DNA of 64,000 nucleotides from Derxia gummosa DSM 723 (GTDB lineage Bacteria > Pseudomonadota > Gammaproteobacteria > Burkholderiales > Burkholderiaceae_E), in assembly GCF_000482785.1 (NCBI RefSeq), contig NZ_KI519499.1:643776-707775 (forward strand), given 5' to 3'. The notes beneath the pieces were generated by a model, which worked only from the letters and a program-made list of their open reading frames with translations, had not been told where the DNA came from and searched no databases. Below, in pieces: positions 38,438 to 45,560 of this stretch. The stretch's first letter is position 1; every line of letters starts with the position of its first letter. The translations under genes were made by a program, and so were the position numbers.

Positions 38438-39111
38438 ACCCTTATATTACGTTCAGCCGTATAGCAATCAAGTACAGCCCATGATTTACTGCCCTCGGCC
38501 AAGTCAAACTCGAGTGAAACCTCGCCACCATGGACAAGCCATTCATGCATTCCATCAGGAGTAGCAATCAAATCGGATATACGGCAGCAACCCTGTAAAT
38601 TAGCCGACAGAAAATGCTTAATGGCCGCAGGGATGTCTGCATCAAATCCCAACCGAGGCCATATCCAGTAGCCAACCCATTGCTGGCTCAACTCGGGATA
38701 CCGGGCAGTCCGAAAGTTACCAACACCGAGCGTCGTTATTCGACCGGCACCGACGCGTCGGGCGGCATTGGCTTGTATCGCGATGCTTCTAGCCGCCAAG
38801 TTATGCCCAAAAAAAGAGGGATGGATGCGAAAATCTGTATTATGGATAACCCAACAGTTTTTATCTAAGTCAAAGAACAGTTCACGGACCATCTCACGAA
38901 CCGCATGATGTTTAACCTCCAAAATAATAGCCATTTTGTTGTATTTGACTATCAACTCACTATCAGCAAATGCACCACTGAGTTCAATGAGGTCATTGGT
39001 GTCAAAAATTCTAGGCACCCCCGGCTCCACAACCAACAAGACCCTTCTAAGGTCGAACCATTGCCGAGTTATAGAATCACGAAATCTCATGTCTGCAAGA
39101 ATGCCTAGCAA
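38434..39111 (-). CDS. Unknown protein, first gene of a pair
   Basis: 225 aa; a start at Met8 (MRFRDSITRQWF) is also possible. Segments that stand out: VVEPGVPRIFDTNDLIE, a block GYWIWPRLGFDADIPAAI, and the C-terminal EFDLAEGSKSWAVLDCYTA. The WPRLGFD ... FDLxxGSxSW pattern reminds me of uncharacterised phage or toxin-associated proteins, but I cannot name a family. It lies in the cargo between Gabija and Hxs, with the small partner downstream. Confidence 0.62.
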   Translation of the reverse strand: MLGILADMRFRDSITRQWFDLRRVLLVVEPGVPRIFDTNDLIELSGAFADSELIVKYNKMAIILEVKHHAVREMVRELFFDLDKNCWVIHNTDFRIHPSFFGHNLAARSIAIQANAARRVGAGRITTLGVGNFRTARYPELSQQWVGYWIWPRLGFDADIPAAIKHFLSANLQGCCRISDLIATPDGMHEWLVHGGEVSLEFDLAEGSKSWAVLDCYTAERNIRV

Positions 39112-39227
39112 TTTGGTTGCTGCGCATTAATCCTGTTGATTAGTTGATTTGCACCACAAGAGACCAGCAATCTGCGCTGTGGAGCTCACTGAACAAACTA
39201 AATCAGCCAAAATTAAGAACGTGTCGA

Positions 39228-40406
39228 CTAAAAAAACGGGACCAGTTTTCGACTATATACTTCCCTAATACTAGAAGCGAAGAAGCCGCCACATTCAGTT
39301 CGTCGCACGCACACGGCGCATTCCTGTGCATACTCCTTCTTCCAGTCTGAAATCGAGCGCACGTAGACGTCCTCGACATCGCGGTTCACCAAGCACAGCT
39401 GATGGTTGTAAATCTCGACCGGAATGTCAAAGTGCTTGAAGACGCGAACCGCCTCGCTCAACGTGTCGCGGTAATCTGCCGAGTCAATCCACAGCGCATC
39501 GAGGTTCGCGCGGGTGAAACCCGTCATCTCCAGCCCCATGAGCGCCACCTTGTCGACGAAGAGCAAGTTGCGCGCGATGAAGCGGGCAAGCTCGGTCAGG
39601 CCGTCGATGGTCTGACGATGCAGCACGACGCGAATCTCCACGCGCTGGCCAAGCCGCTTGAGATTCAGGATGCCGCGTACGGTCTCATCGAAGGCGCCGG
39701 CGGCCTGCACCACGTAGTCATGCCGAGTTGGGTCGGCGGAGTAGACCGGAATGCCCACCGCGATGTCCGGATGCTTCACCGCGGCGTAGGCTCGGGCGAA
39801 CTCGAAATCGGCGAAGCGGCGACCGTTGCTCAGGACATGCAGGACGACGTTGGGCCGCTGACGCTTGAACTGGTCAATGAGCTCAATGAAGCCCGCACCC
39901 CAAGTGGTCGGTTCGCCCCCTGAGAGCACGAGGCCGGGGCGGCCGTCGCGTGGAAGGTGCGAGATGAGCTCCATCGCTTCATCGAGCAGCCAGCGGTCGT
40001 CAACCTCCCGCGGCGGCTGCGAGCACATGAGGCAGTAGTTGTTGCACTGCTCCGTTAGCAGCACGCCGTTGTGAGGCGTGTTGGCGCGATAGAGCACGCG
40101 GATGCGCCCGTCGGAACTGAGCGCTACCACGTCCCCGTCGGCCATGTAGTCAAGTTCGTTCGGCACGACGGTCAGGTTGGCCACTGCACCCAGCTGTACC
40201 CGGGCTCGCTCGAGCGCGACTACCTGAGGAAAGCCTGACGGAAGCTCGCCCGGTTCGCGCATTAGAAACGCCTTGCCGGAACGCGCAGCCTGCGGCAGCC
40301 GCGCGTTGGTCGTCAGCGTGAACAGCACTCGCGGCGTGCGGCGGTGGACCGGATTGTCCGCGAACGGCACGCCTTGCTGGAGCACCTTAGCCGAGAGCGT
40401 CAGCAT
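39228..40406 (-). CDS. hxsC: His-Xaa-Ser system radical SAM maturase HxsC
   Basis: 392 aa from an ATG that overlaps the hxsB stop (ATGCTGA). The radical-SAM cluster motif is TEQCNNYCLMCSQPP (CxxxCxxC), followed by LVLSGGEPTTWG, the SAM-binding GGE. A C-terminal Cys group (CAVCVRRTECGGFFAS) probably binds an auxiliary iron-sulfur cluster. HxsC works with HxsB and HxsD on the His-Xaa-Ser repeat peptide HxsA; the chemistry is not known to me. Last gene of the operon hxsA-D-B-C. Confidence 0.9.
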   Translation of the reverse strand: MLTLSAKVLQQGVPFADNPVHRRTPRVLFTLTTNARLPQAARSGKAFLMREPGELPSGFPQVVALERARVQLGAVANLTVVPNELDYMADGDVVALSSDGRIRVLYRANTPHNGVLLTEQCNNYCLMCSQPPREVDDRWLLDEAMELISHLPRDGRPGLVLSGGEPTTWGAGFIELIDQFKRQRPNVVLHVLSNGRRFADFEFARAYAAVKHPDIAVGIPVYSADPTRHDYVVQAAGAFDETVRGILNLKRLGQRVEIRVVLHRQTIDGLTELARFIARNLLFVDKVALMGLEMTGFTRANLDALWIDSADYRDTLSEAVRVFKHFDIPVEIYNHQLCLVNRDVEDVYVRSISDWKKEYAQECAVCVRRTECGGFFASSIREVYSRKLVPFF

Positions 40407-41869
40407 GTGCCCACCCAACCTTCAAAGAGTTCGCGCGCCGACGGGTCATCGCGCATGAGTCGAAGCAGGTGCTTGGCCACACCCATCTGGCGCCGGCAGA
40501 AGGCCGACTCCGGCTTGCGGCCGAGCATGTCGCCGGTCATTCCATGGTGAAACACCGGGTCCGCACCACACCACGGCTCAATGGCGCAGTCGCTACAGCC
40601 TGGTGCTGACAAGGTGAAGGAGTCCTCGAGCGCGCCCAGCAATGCCTCGTTCGTGAAGATGTCCTCGTAGCTGCTCGTGTGCACGTTGCCGAGGCAGAAG
40701 GTCGCGTCCCCCATCTCCTTGAGCATGCGCGCCTCGTCGGAAGCGTAGACGTCCCCGTCGTAGTTGAAGACGATGGCTGAGATGCCCGCCCCGCTCGGGT
40801 TGGACAGGTCCACGAAGTTCGGGTCGCGAACCGTGAGCATCTTGGTGAGCAGGATGCTCGCGTAGTACTCGCGAAACGGCACGCCAGCGCGGTTGAGCTC
40901 GAGGATGTACGCGAGGCCTTCCTTGTAGAAGTCCAGCCAGCGCTCGGAGTCGTAGGCCTGGTAGCTCTTGGTCTTGAGCGCGAAGCCGTAGGGCGAGAGA
41001 TGGCGCAGGAAGATGCCGTCGAACTCGAGGCGCACGTACTCGTCAATGATGTCGCGCACCCGCGGCAGGCTCGCCGCCGAAGTCGTCATGAGTGCTGCGA
41101 CGGCGTCGCGGCCGATGATGGCGCGCGCCCGGGCCAAGCCGTCAACGAAACGGGCATGGCTGTCGCGGCCTGGACGAGGCCGGTTCTTGTTGTGCAGGTC
41201 TTCCGGACCGTCCAGCGAGCTCGACAGGTGGATGTCGTGGTCACGGCAGTAGCGCAGCATCTCGTCGGTGGCCAGTGACAGCGTCGTCGTGATGACTTTG
41301 CGCAGGTCACGCCCCTGCGATGCGTTGCGCTGCTCGGCCTGCTCGACGACATAGCGGATGAGCTCGAAGTTCAGCAGCGGCTCCCCACCCTGGAACTCGA
41401 GCTTCAGCGCGCGGTTCGGCGAGCGGAACATGAGGTCGAGCGCCTTGTCCGCCGTCTCTCGCGACATGTCGAAGCGGGCCTTGTCCTCGGACTGGCGCGA
41501 CACTTGGCAGTACTGACAGGAGTGGTCGCAGCGCAGGCTTACCACGAAGATGTGCAGGTTCGTGAAGGCGGCCAGGTGCGCCATGCGCGTGCGCGTCTTG
41601 AGCGCAAGCAGCTCCACCGGCGCCTCGTCGCCCGGCTCGCGCAGCATGTGCCGGGCGCGCAGGCGCGCGTAGTCCACGTCGTCTGCCGCGAGTTCGTGAT
41701 TCACGAGCGCGCGGAGCTTGTCGCGCTTAAGCAGCGCAAACTCGCCGACCATGTTGGACAGCACGACCTCGTCATCGTCCAGCGCTTCGAAGCGAAACGG
41801 CAGCAAGGCATAGCCGCTTGGGCGACTTGGCGAACGCTGGTAGAAGTTCAGCGGCTGGAAGCGGCTCAT
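40400..41869 (-). CDS. hxsB: His-Xaa-Ser system radical SAM maturase HxsB
   Basis: 489 aa. N-terminal region MSRFQPLNFYQRSPSRPSGY and the phrase LPFRFEALDDDEVVLSNMVGEF are typical of HxsB. The radical-SAM motif is LRCDHSCQYCQVSR (CxxxCxxC), then LEFQGGEPLLNFELI. A C-terminal SPASM-type Cys group reads GCSDCAIEPWCGADPVF. It overlaps hxsD by 4 bp and hxsC by 7 bp. Expected to modify the HxS repeats of HxsA using S-adenosylmethionine. Confidence 0.92.
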   Translation of the reverse strand: MSRFQPLNFYQRSPSRPSGYALLPFRFEALDDDEVVLSNMVGEFALLKRDKLRALVNHELAADDVDYARLRARHMLREPGDEAPVELLALKTRTRMAHLAAFTNLHIFVVSLRCDHSCQYCQVSRQSEDKARFDMSRETADKALDLMFRSPNRALKLEFQGGEPLLNFELIRYVVEQAEQRNASQGRDLRKVITTTLSLATDEMLRYCRDHDIHLSSSLDGPEDLHNKNRPRPGRDSHARFVDGLARARAIIGRDAVAALMTTSAASLPRVRDIIDEYVRLEFDGIFLRHLSPYGFALKTKSYQAYDSERWLDFYKEGLAYILELNRAGVPFREYYASILLTKMLTVRDPNFVDLSNPSGAGISAIVFNYDGDVYASDEARMLKEMGDATFCLGNVHTSSYEDIFTNEALLGALEDSFTLSAPGCSDCAIEPWCGADPVFHHGMTGDMLGRKPESAFCRRQMGVAKHLLRLMRDDPSARELFEGWVGTC

Positions 41870-42195
41870 CCCTGAAGCCCTGTACGCGAGAAGGCGTAGG
41901 CCAGCACCAGGTCTCGTACGGGTGCCGTTTCTTCCTTGATTTGCAGCCGCAGCTGCTGGTCGAGCAGCTCGCGCTTGAAGTCCGACAACAGCAGCTCAAG
42001 GGGCGTCTTCACGCCTGCGACAACCTCAAGCTCGCAGACGATGTGTCTCTGCGTGGCCGACAGCACAACGGCCAGTCGGTCGATGAAGCGGTAGGCAGCC
42101 TTTTGCACGGCCTCCATCCGGTAGACAGTCGGGTCAAGTTCGAGTCGCACGTCGGTATTGCGCAGTAAATTGGGAGGCGAATAACTCCTGCCCAT
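41866..42195 (-). CDS. hxsD: His-Xaa-Ser system protein HxsD
   Basis: 109 aa, small helical protein with VYRMEAVQKAAYRFIDRLAV and a Glu-rich LLSDFKRELLDQQLRLQI block, as in HxsD. Always encoded with HxsB and HxsC; it may serve as the peptide-recognition partner. Lies 28 bp downstream of hxsA and overlaps hxsB by 4 bp. Confidence 0.85.
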   Translation of the reverse strand: MGRSYSPPNLLRNTDVRLELDPTVYRMEAVQKAAYRFIDRLAVVLSATQRHIVCELEVVAGVKTPLELLLSDFKRELLDQQLRLQIKEETAPVRDLVLAYAFSRTGLQG

Positions 42196-42223
42196 TAACG
42201 GCGATGGGCAGCACAGCTCAGCC

Positions 42224-42502
42224 TCAATAGCCCGATTGATGGGACCGATGCGAGCCGTGCGAGCTGTGGCTCGAATGGGTAGCGAGCAACTCCCCGCTTT
42301 GCGCGCGCTTGAGCACGAACGCCTCGCCCGAGTTGGTGACGGCCGGCAGGTTCCCCGCAGCGAGCGAAGGAATGGCCTGCATGTTGGTCACGGCCTGCGG
42401 CTCAGCTTCGACAGGCTGGTCTTGCGGCAGGTGCGCAGCGTGCGTCTGCTGCACGGCAAAACCGGCAGCAATCATTGCAAACGGCTTCAAGAATTTGTGC
42501 AT
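42224..42502 (-). CDS. hxsA: His-Xaa-Ser repeat precursor peptide HxsA
   Basis: 92 aa with a textbook ribosome-binding site (AGGAGGTG, 7 nt from the ATG). Signal peptide: MHKFLKPFAMIAAGFAVQQ then THA/AH. The C-terminus carries five tandem His-Xaa-Ser triplets (HSS HSS HGS HRS HQS) followed by GY, the hallmark substrate of the system. First gene of the operon. The protein is presumably exported and modified on the repeats. Confidence 0.92.
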   Translation of the reverse strand: MHKFLKPFAMIAAGFAVQQTHAAHLPQDQPVEAEPQAVTNMQAIPSLAAGNLPAVTNSGEAFVLKRAQSGELLATHSSHSSHGSHRSHQSGY

Positions 42503-42972
42503 GTGAATGCACCTCCTATAGTCTCGAAAATTGCTCTAGGGACGCCTAGCAACATCTATTAGGCGAGCAAACTAAATATCACTGGCAATAGTGAAGTTGC
42601 TAGCGCGTATTCACACGTACCGGTTTCTGCAACGGACAAAATTGGCCTAAGTATCAAAGTCAAAGTCGGCAACTTCTCCACTGGCCGATACCCGACAAAG
42701 AAGTGCTTCTTGGGGCCGCGCACTCACTCAAGACGACGTCTATTTCCCTAGATGGACATTTCGAACCCAGGGGAGTCCTCAGCCTTGCGGTTCCCCTTAT
42801 AGCTTCTACTGCTGTAGGAGCGTCCCGCCCTATCGGGACGGATAGCTGCCATTGAAATAGCGCCGTTGGGAACGGCTTTTTGAACTCAGGTTGGCCCTCA
42901 GCCACCCCTGTGATGCCGATTCGGCCGTTCGTCGAATAGACGTGGAATTGCACCTTGCGGGACGCAAGGTAG
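42503..42972. other. Divergent intergenic region between hxsA and the LexA-like gene
   Basis: About 470 bp. It must contain the hxs promoter on the minus strand. A 97-codon minus-strand frame (42660-42953) is present but its second half looks random. A short palindrome CTACTGCTGTAG lies near 42808. Confidence 0.45.
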
Positions 42973-43001
42973 TTGACCCGACTACTGATGATTCATACAG
43001 T
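42973..43001 (+). promoter_or_regulatory. Promoter with overlapping LexA-type operator
   Basis: A -35 hexamer TTGACC (42973-42978) is followed after exactly 17 bp by a -10 hexamer TACAGT (42996-43001). Overlapping the -10 is the palindromic arrangement ACTG-N10-CAGT (42984-43001), close to the LexA box CTG-N10-CAG. This predicts autorepression by the LexA-like protein that starts 34 bp downstream. Confidence 0.7.
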
Positions 43002-43034
43002 CATCGCCATCGAACAAACATTCGACGAGGCGAC

Positions 43035-43607
43035 ATGCGAGACGAACAGCACTTAGCAGCGTTACGGGCGTACTGGAAAGCGCATCAGGCGTTTCCAGCG
43101 ATGGCGAAGCTGTGCGAAGTAGTCGGTCTCTCGTCGTCGTCTAGCGTCTTCGCGCTGATTGGTCGACTCGTTGAGGCTGGATATCTGGAGCGCGTGGAAG
43201 GACGCATCGCTCCCACGAAGCGGTTCTTCGCCCGGCCGCTCATCGGCGCCGTGCGAGCGGGGATTCCGCAGCCCGCGACAGACGAAGCACTGGACCTCGT
43301 GACGATTGACGACTACCTCGTTGATGACCCGAACAGGTCCATCTTGTGCAGGGTGCGCGGGGAGTCGATGCGTGAGGCAGGGCTGCTTGACGGCGACATC
43401 GTCGTGGTCGAGCGCAACGCACCGGCATCGCCGGGCGACATCGTGGTAGCCGTAGTGGACGGCGAACTGACGGTCAAGCACCTGCGTCGTGCCAACGACC
43501 GGTACTTCCTGCAGGCAGCAAACCCAGACTTCGCCGACATCTACCCCAAGGGTTCACTCGAAATCCTTGGCGTCGTTATCGGCTCCTTCCGGCGCATGCG
43601 GAGGTGA
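43035..43607 (+). CDS. LexA-like repressor with S24 autoprotease domain
   Basis: 190 aa. N-terminal winged helix (residues about 1-65: FPAMAKLCEVVGLSSSSSVF, LIGRLVEAGYLERVEG). The cleavage site is probably the Ala-Gly in GAVRAGIPQP. The C-terminal S24 domain has the nucleophile Ser in RVRGESMREAG and the general-base Lys in GELTVKHLRR. So it should be inactivated by RecA-stimulated self-cleavage. It is shorter and differently built at the N-terminus than the host LexA would be. Likely couples some cargo, possibly hxs, to DNA damage; only its own operator is seen. Confidence 0.88.
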   Translation: MRDEQHLAALRAYWKAHQAFPAMAKLCEVVGLSSSSSVFALIGRLVEAGYLERVEGRIAPTKRFFARPLIGAVRAGIPQPATDEALDLVTIDDYLVDDPNRSILCRVRGESMREAGLLDGDIVVVERNAPASPGDIVVAVVDGELTVKHLRRANDRYFLQAANPDFADIYPKGSLEILGVVIGSFRRMRR

Positions 43608-43767
43608 CCACGCAGCCGTCAACCTTCGCCGCCAGCTAGCGGCATCCACTTAAGCCACGACCACTTCTGGCGTTCGTCTCGCCAGCGGATTGGACGCGGC
43701 TTGCTCGTTGTTTTGCAATCGCCGGCCAGGTTGGCTGCGAGGGCGTCGTTCGCCCTGGAGATATGAA

Positions 43768-44127
43768 ATGCCAGTCTGGCCCACCCAAACAGTCGATGAG
43801 CAACCGATGCTGCACGTTCGCTCATGGCGCATTGCTGCGACGAAGCACGGCACACAGCATGTGGTCGGCTATTGCGTCGAAAACCTAGAAGGACGTGTTT
43901 CCAGCGCAATCGAACGCTTTGACGCCGATACCGGGACTGCGTTTACGACGTCAGGACGCAGGTATCGCCTTCTCGACTCGCCAGGCTGGAACTGGGATGC
44001 CGACTATGTCTGGCGCCGCTGGTTGGCTTCGCAAGACGCAACCGAGAACGAATCCGAATCCGAAGCTGTCACAAGCAGGACCTGGCTTGCCGTCCAAACC
44101 GCGGTCTCCAAATCCAAGGGCGCATGA
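43768..44127 (+). CDS. Hypothetical protein
   Basis: 119 aa from the ATG that follows GGAGAT; the open frame extends upstream to 43690 without a better ribosome-binding site. MPVWPTQTVDEQPMLHVRSW, then a beta-rich stretch with GYCVENLEGRVSSAIERFD and RRYRLLDSPGWNWDADYVW. No signal peptide. Similar short proteins occur in integrative elements in my memory, but I cannot name a family. It lies 160 bp after the LexA-like gene. Confidence 0.6.
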   Translation: MPVWPTQTVDEQPMLHVRSWRIAATKHGTQHVVGYCVENLEGRVSSAIERFDADTGTAFTTSGRRYRLLDSPGWNWDADYVWRRWLASQDATENESESEAVTSRTWLAVQTAVSKSKGA

Positions 44128-44141
44128 CGGTCATGACTGTT

Positions 44142-44477
44142 CTAGCCCTCATCACCGACATCCTTCTCGGCGCTCGCGCGCTTGGACTTTTGGCGGCCAC
44201 GTGGCGTCAGCTCTTGACAGGGACTAGGCGTCAACTTTGGCAGCACGACCTCGGCCTCTTTCAAGTTCATGGCCGCAAGCGCTCGCAGGAAAAAGCTCAG
44301 CGGGAACTTGCCAGCCCGGATTCGATTGCTCATCTGCCGAACAGCGATTTCCGACGCGTTGCGCGTCAGTTCGTACGTGAGCGCCTTGTAGTCAACGCCG
44401 TGTCGAACCATCAAGGCACGCAAGATGCGATGGGCCTGCTTTTCCCAATAGTCCGGTTTCTCCCCTGGTGTGCTCAT
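44142..44477 (-). CDS. DUF6471 domain protein
   Basis: 111 aa. The N-terminal 70 residues (YWEKQAHRILRALMVRHGVD, LTYELTRNASEIAVRQMSNR, AGKFPLSFFLRALAAM) match DUF6471, a compact helix-turn-helix-like domain common in mobile elements. The C-terminus is basic and probably disordered. Divergent from tnsA, so it may regulate the transposition operon through the inverted repeat between them. Confidence 0.75.
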   Translation of the reverse strand: MSTPGEKPDYWEKQAHRILRALMVRHGVDYKALTYELTRNASEIAVRQMSNRIRAGKFPLSFFLRALAAMNLKEAEVVLPKLTPSPCQELTPRGRQKSKRASAEKDVGDEG

Positions 44478-44504
44478 TCGCTCGCCCTACGAACATGTTT
44501 TTTG

Positions 44505-44539
44505 ATGAGAAAAGTTCTTCATGGAAATGCTTTTCTCAT
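44505..44539. promoter_or_regulatory. Inverted repeat in the DUF6471-tnsA divergent region
   Basis: Perfect 10-bp arms ATGAGAAAAG (44505-44514) and CTTTTCTCAT (44530-44539) with a 15-bp spacer. No U-tract for termination on the tnsA side. Its location between divergent genes suits an operator. The protein that binds it is unknown; DUF6471 is a candidate. Confidence 0.45.
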
Positions 44540-44711
44540 TCTAAGAGATTCTTTCAGTCAGCTCGTCTTTACACCTGTCCAGAACGAACGCTTTGGACGT
44601 CGACCAGCGCTGTCAAACAAGGTGCTGCCGGCCCCATGAAGGCCGTCGACGGCCGCAGGACGAACACGCGTAGGCGCACCACGCGCCGACAGGACATGAG
44701 ATGAGGAACGT

Positions 44712-45560
44712 ATGGCTGGCGTCAGGTGGACAGATGAGCGCATTGCTGCACTGGTGGCACAAGGCTGCGGGAGCGGAAAAGGCGCTGCATACACCCCGTG
44801 GATTGACGTGCGCGATGTGAGCAGTCTCGGCATGTCCAGACGCATTTACAGCCCGAAGACCAACCGCGTTCATCACCTCTTGTCCAACGTCGAGAATGAC
44901 CTCTTTGTGGCGCTCGAGTGGTCTCGTGAAATCACAGACATCCGCGAGCAGTACCCGCTCGACAGAGACGTCACGACCGAGGTCGCGGCATCACTCGGCA
45001 TCAAGCATCCCTATTACGTTGGCACCCATGTGCGCACGGTGATGACCGTCGATTTCCTGTGCACGCGCATGCGCGCCGGCATGGAGGAATACGTCGCTTT
45101 CAACGCCAAGCGCACGGAGGAAGCCAGTGACCGTCGCTCTCTCGAAAAGCTTGAAATTCAGCGCGCTGCATTGCAGTTGCTCGGCGTTGCGCATCACGTC
45201 GTCTTTCACGACGACCTGCCGAAACGCAAGATTTCGAACCTCAGATGGATTCGAGACGGCTATCTGAGAGACGGCGAGCGCGAGCCGTACCCCGGCTACT
45301 TCGACGACATCAAGTCGCGTCTCGCGGCCTCGTGGCCGCAGTCTGGTCTTGCTGCTTGCACATTGGCTGAGCACTGCGCACGGTTCGACACCAGTCAAGG
45401 CGCTGAGCGCGGTACTGGCTTGAAGGCGGCCCGCATGCTCATGCTGGACCGCTGGTTGGTCCCTGACCTCGAAGTGCCTTCTCTCGCTGACGCGCTACTC
45501 ACATCGTTTCAGCTTGCATCTCGCGAGCGGTCGCACCTGCGTGCTGTCGGAGGCGCGTGA
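44712..45560 (+). CDS. tnsA: Tn7-like transposase endonuclease subunit TnsA
   Basis: 282 aa. TnsA cuts the 5' ends of the transposon, giving cut-and-paste rather than replicative transposition. The restriction-enzyme-like core shows the acidic Glu in LSNVENDLFVALEWS, the EQYPLDRD block, and the catalytic Asp in VMTVDFLCTR, with a later Lys in AFNAKR. A C-terminal winged-helix part follows. First gene of the tnsABC-tniQ operon, overlapping tnsB at the stop codon. Confidence 0.92.
   Translation: MAGVRWTDERIAALVAQGCGSGKGAAYTPWIDVRDVSSLGMSRRIYSPKTNRVHHLLSNVENDLFVALEWSREITDIREQYPLDRDVTTEVAASLGIKHPYYVGTHVRTVMTVDFLCTRMRAGMEEYVAFNAKRTEEASDRRSLEKLEIQRAALQLLGVAHHVVFHDDLPKRKISNLRWIRDGYLRDGEREPYPGYFDDIKSRLAASWPQSGLAACTLAEHCARFDTSQGAERGTGLKAARMLMLDRWLVPDLEVPSLADALLTSFQLASRERSHLRAVGGA

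Noticed and set aside
42660-42953. 97-codon minus-strand frame upstream of hxsA
   Set aside because: No convincing ribosome-binding site, second half looks random, and the frame sits in the promoter region between divergent genes.
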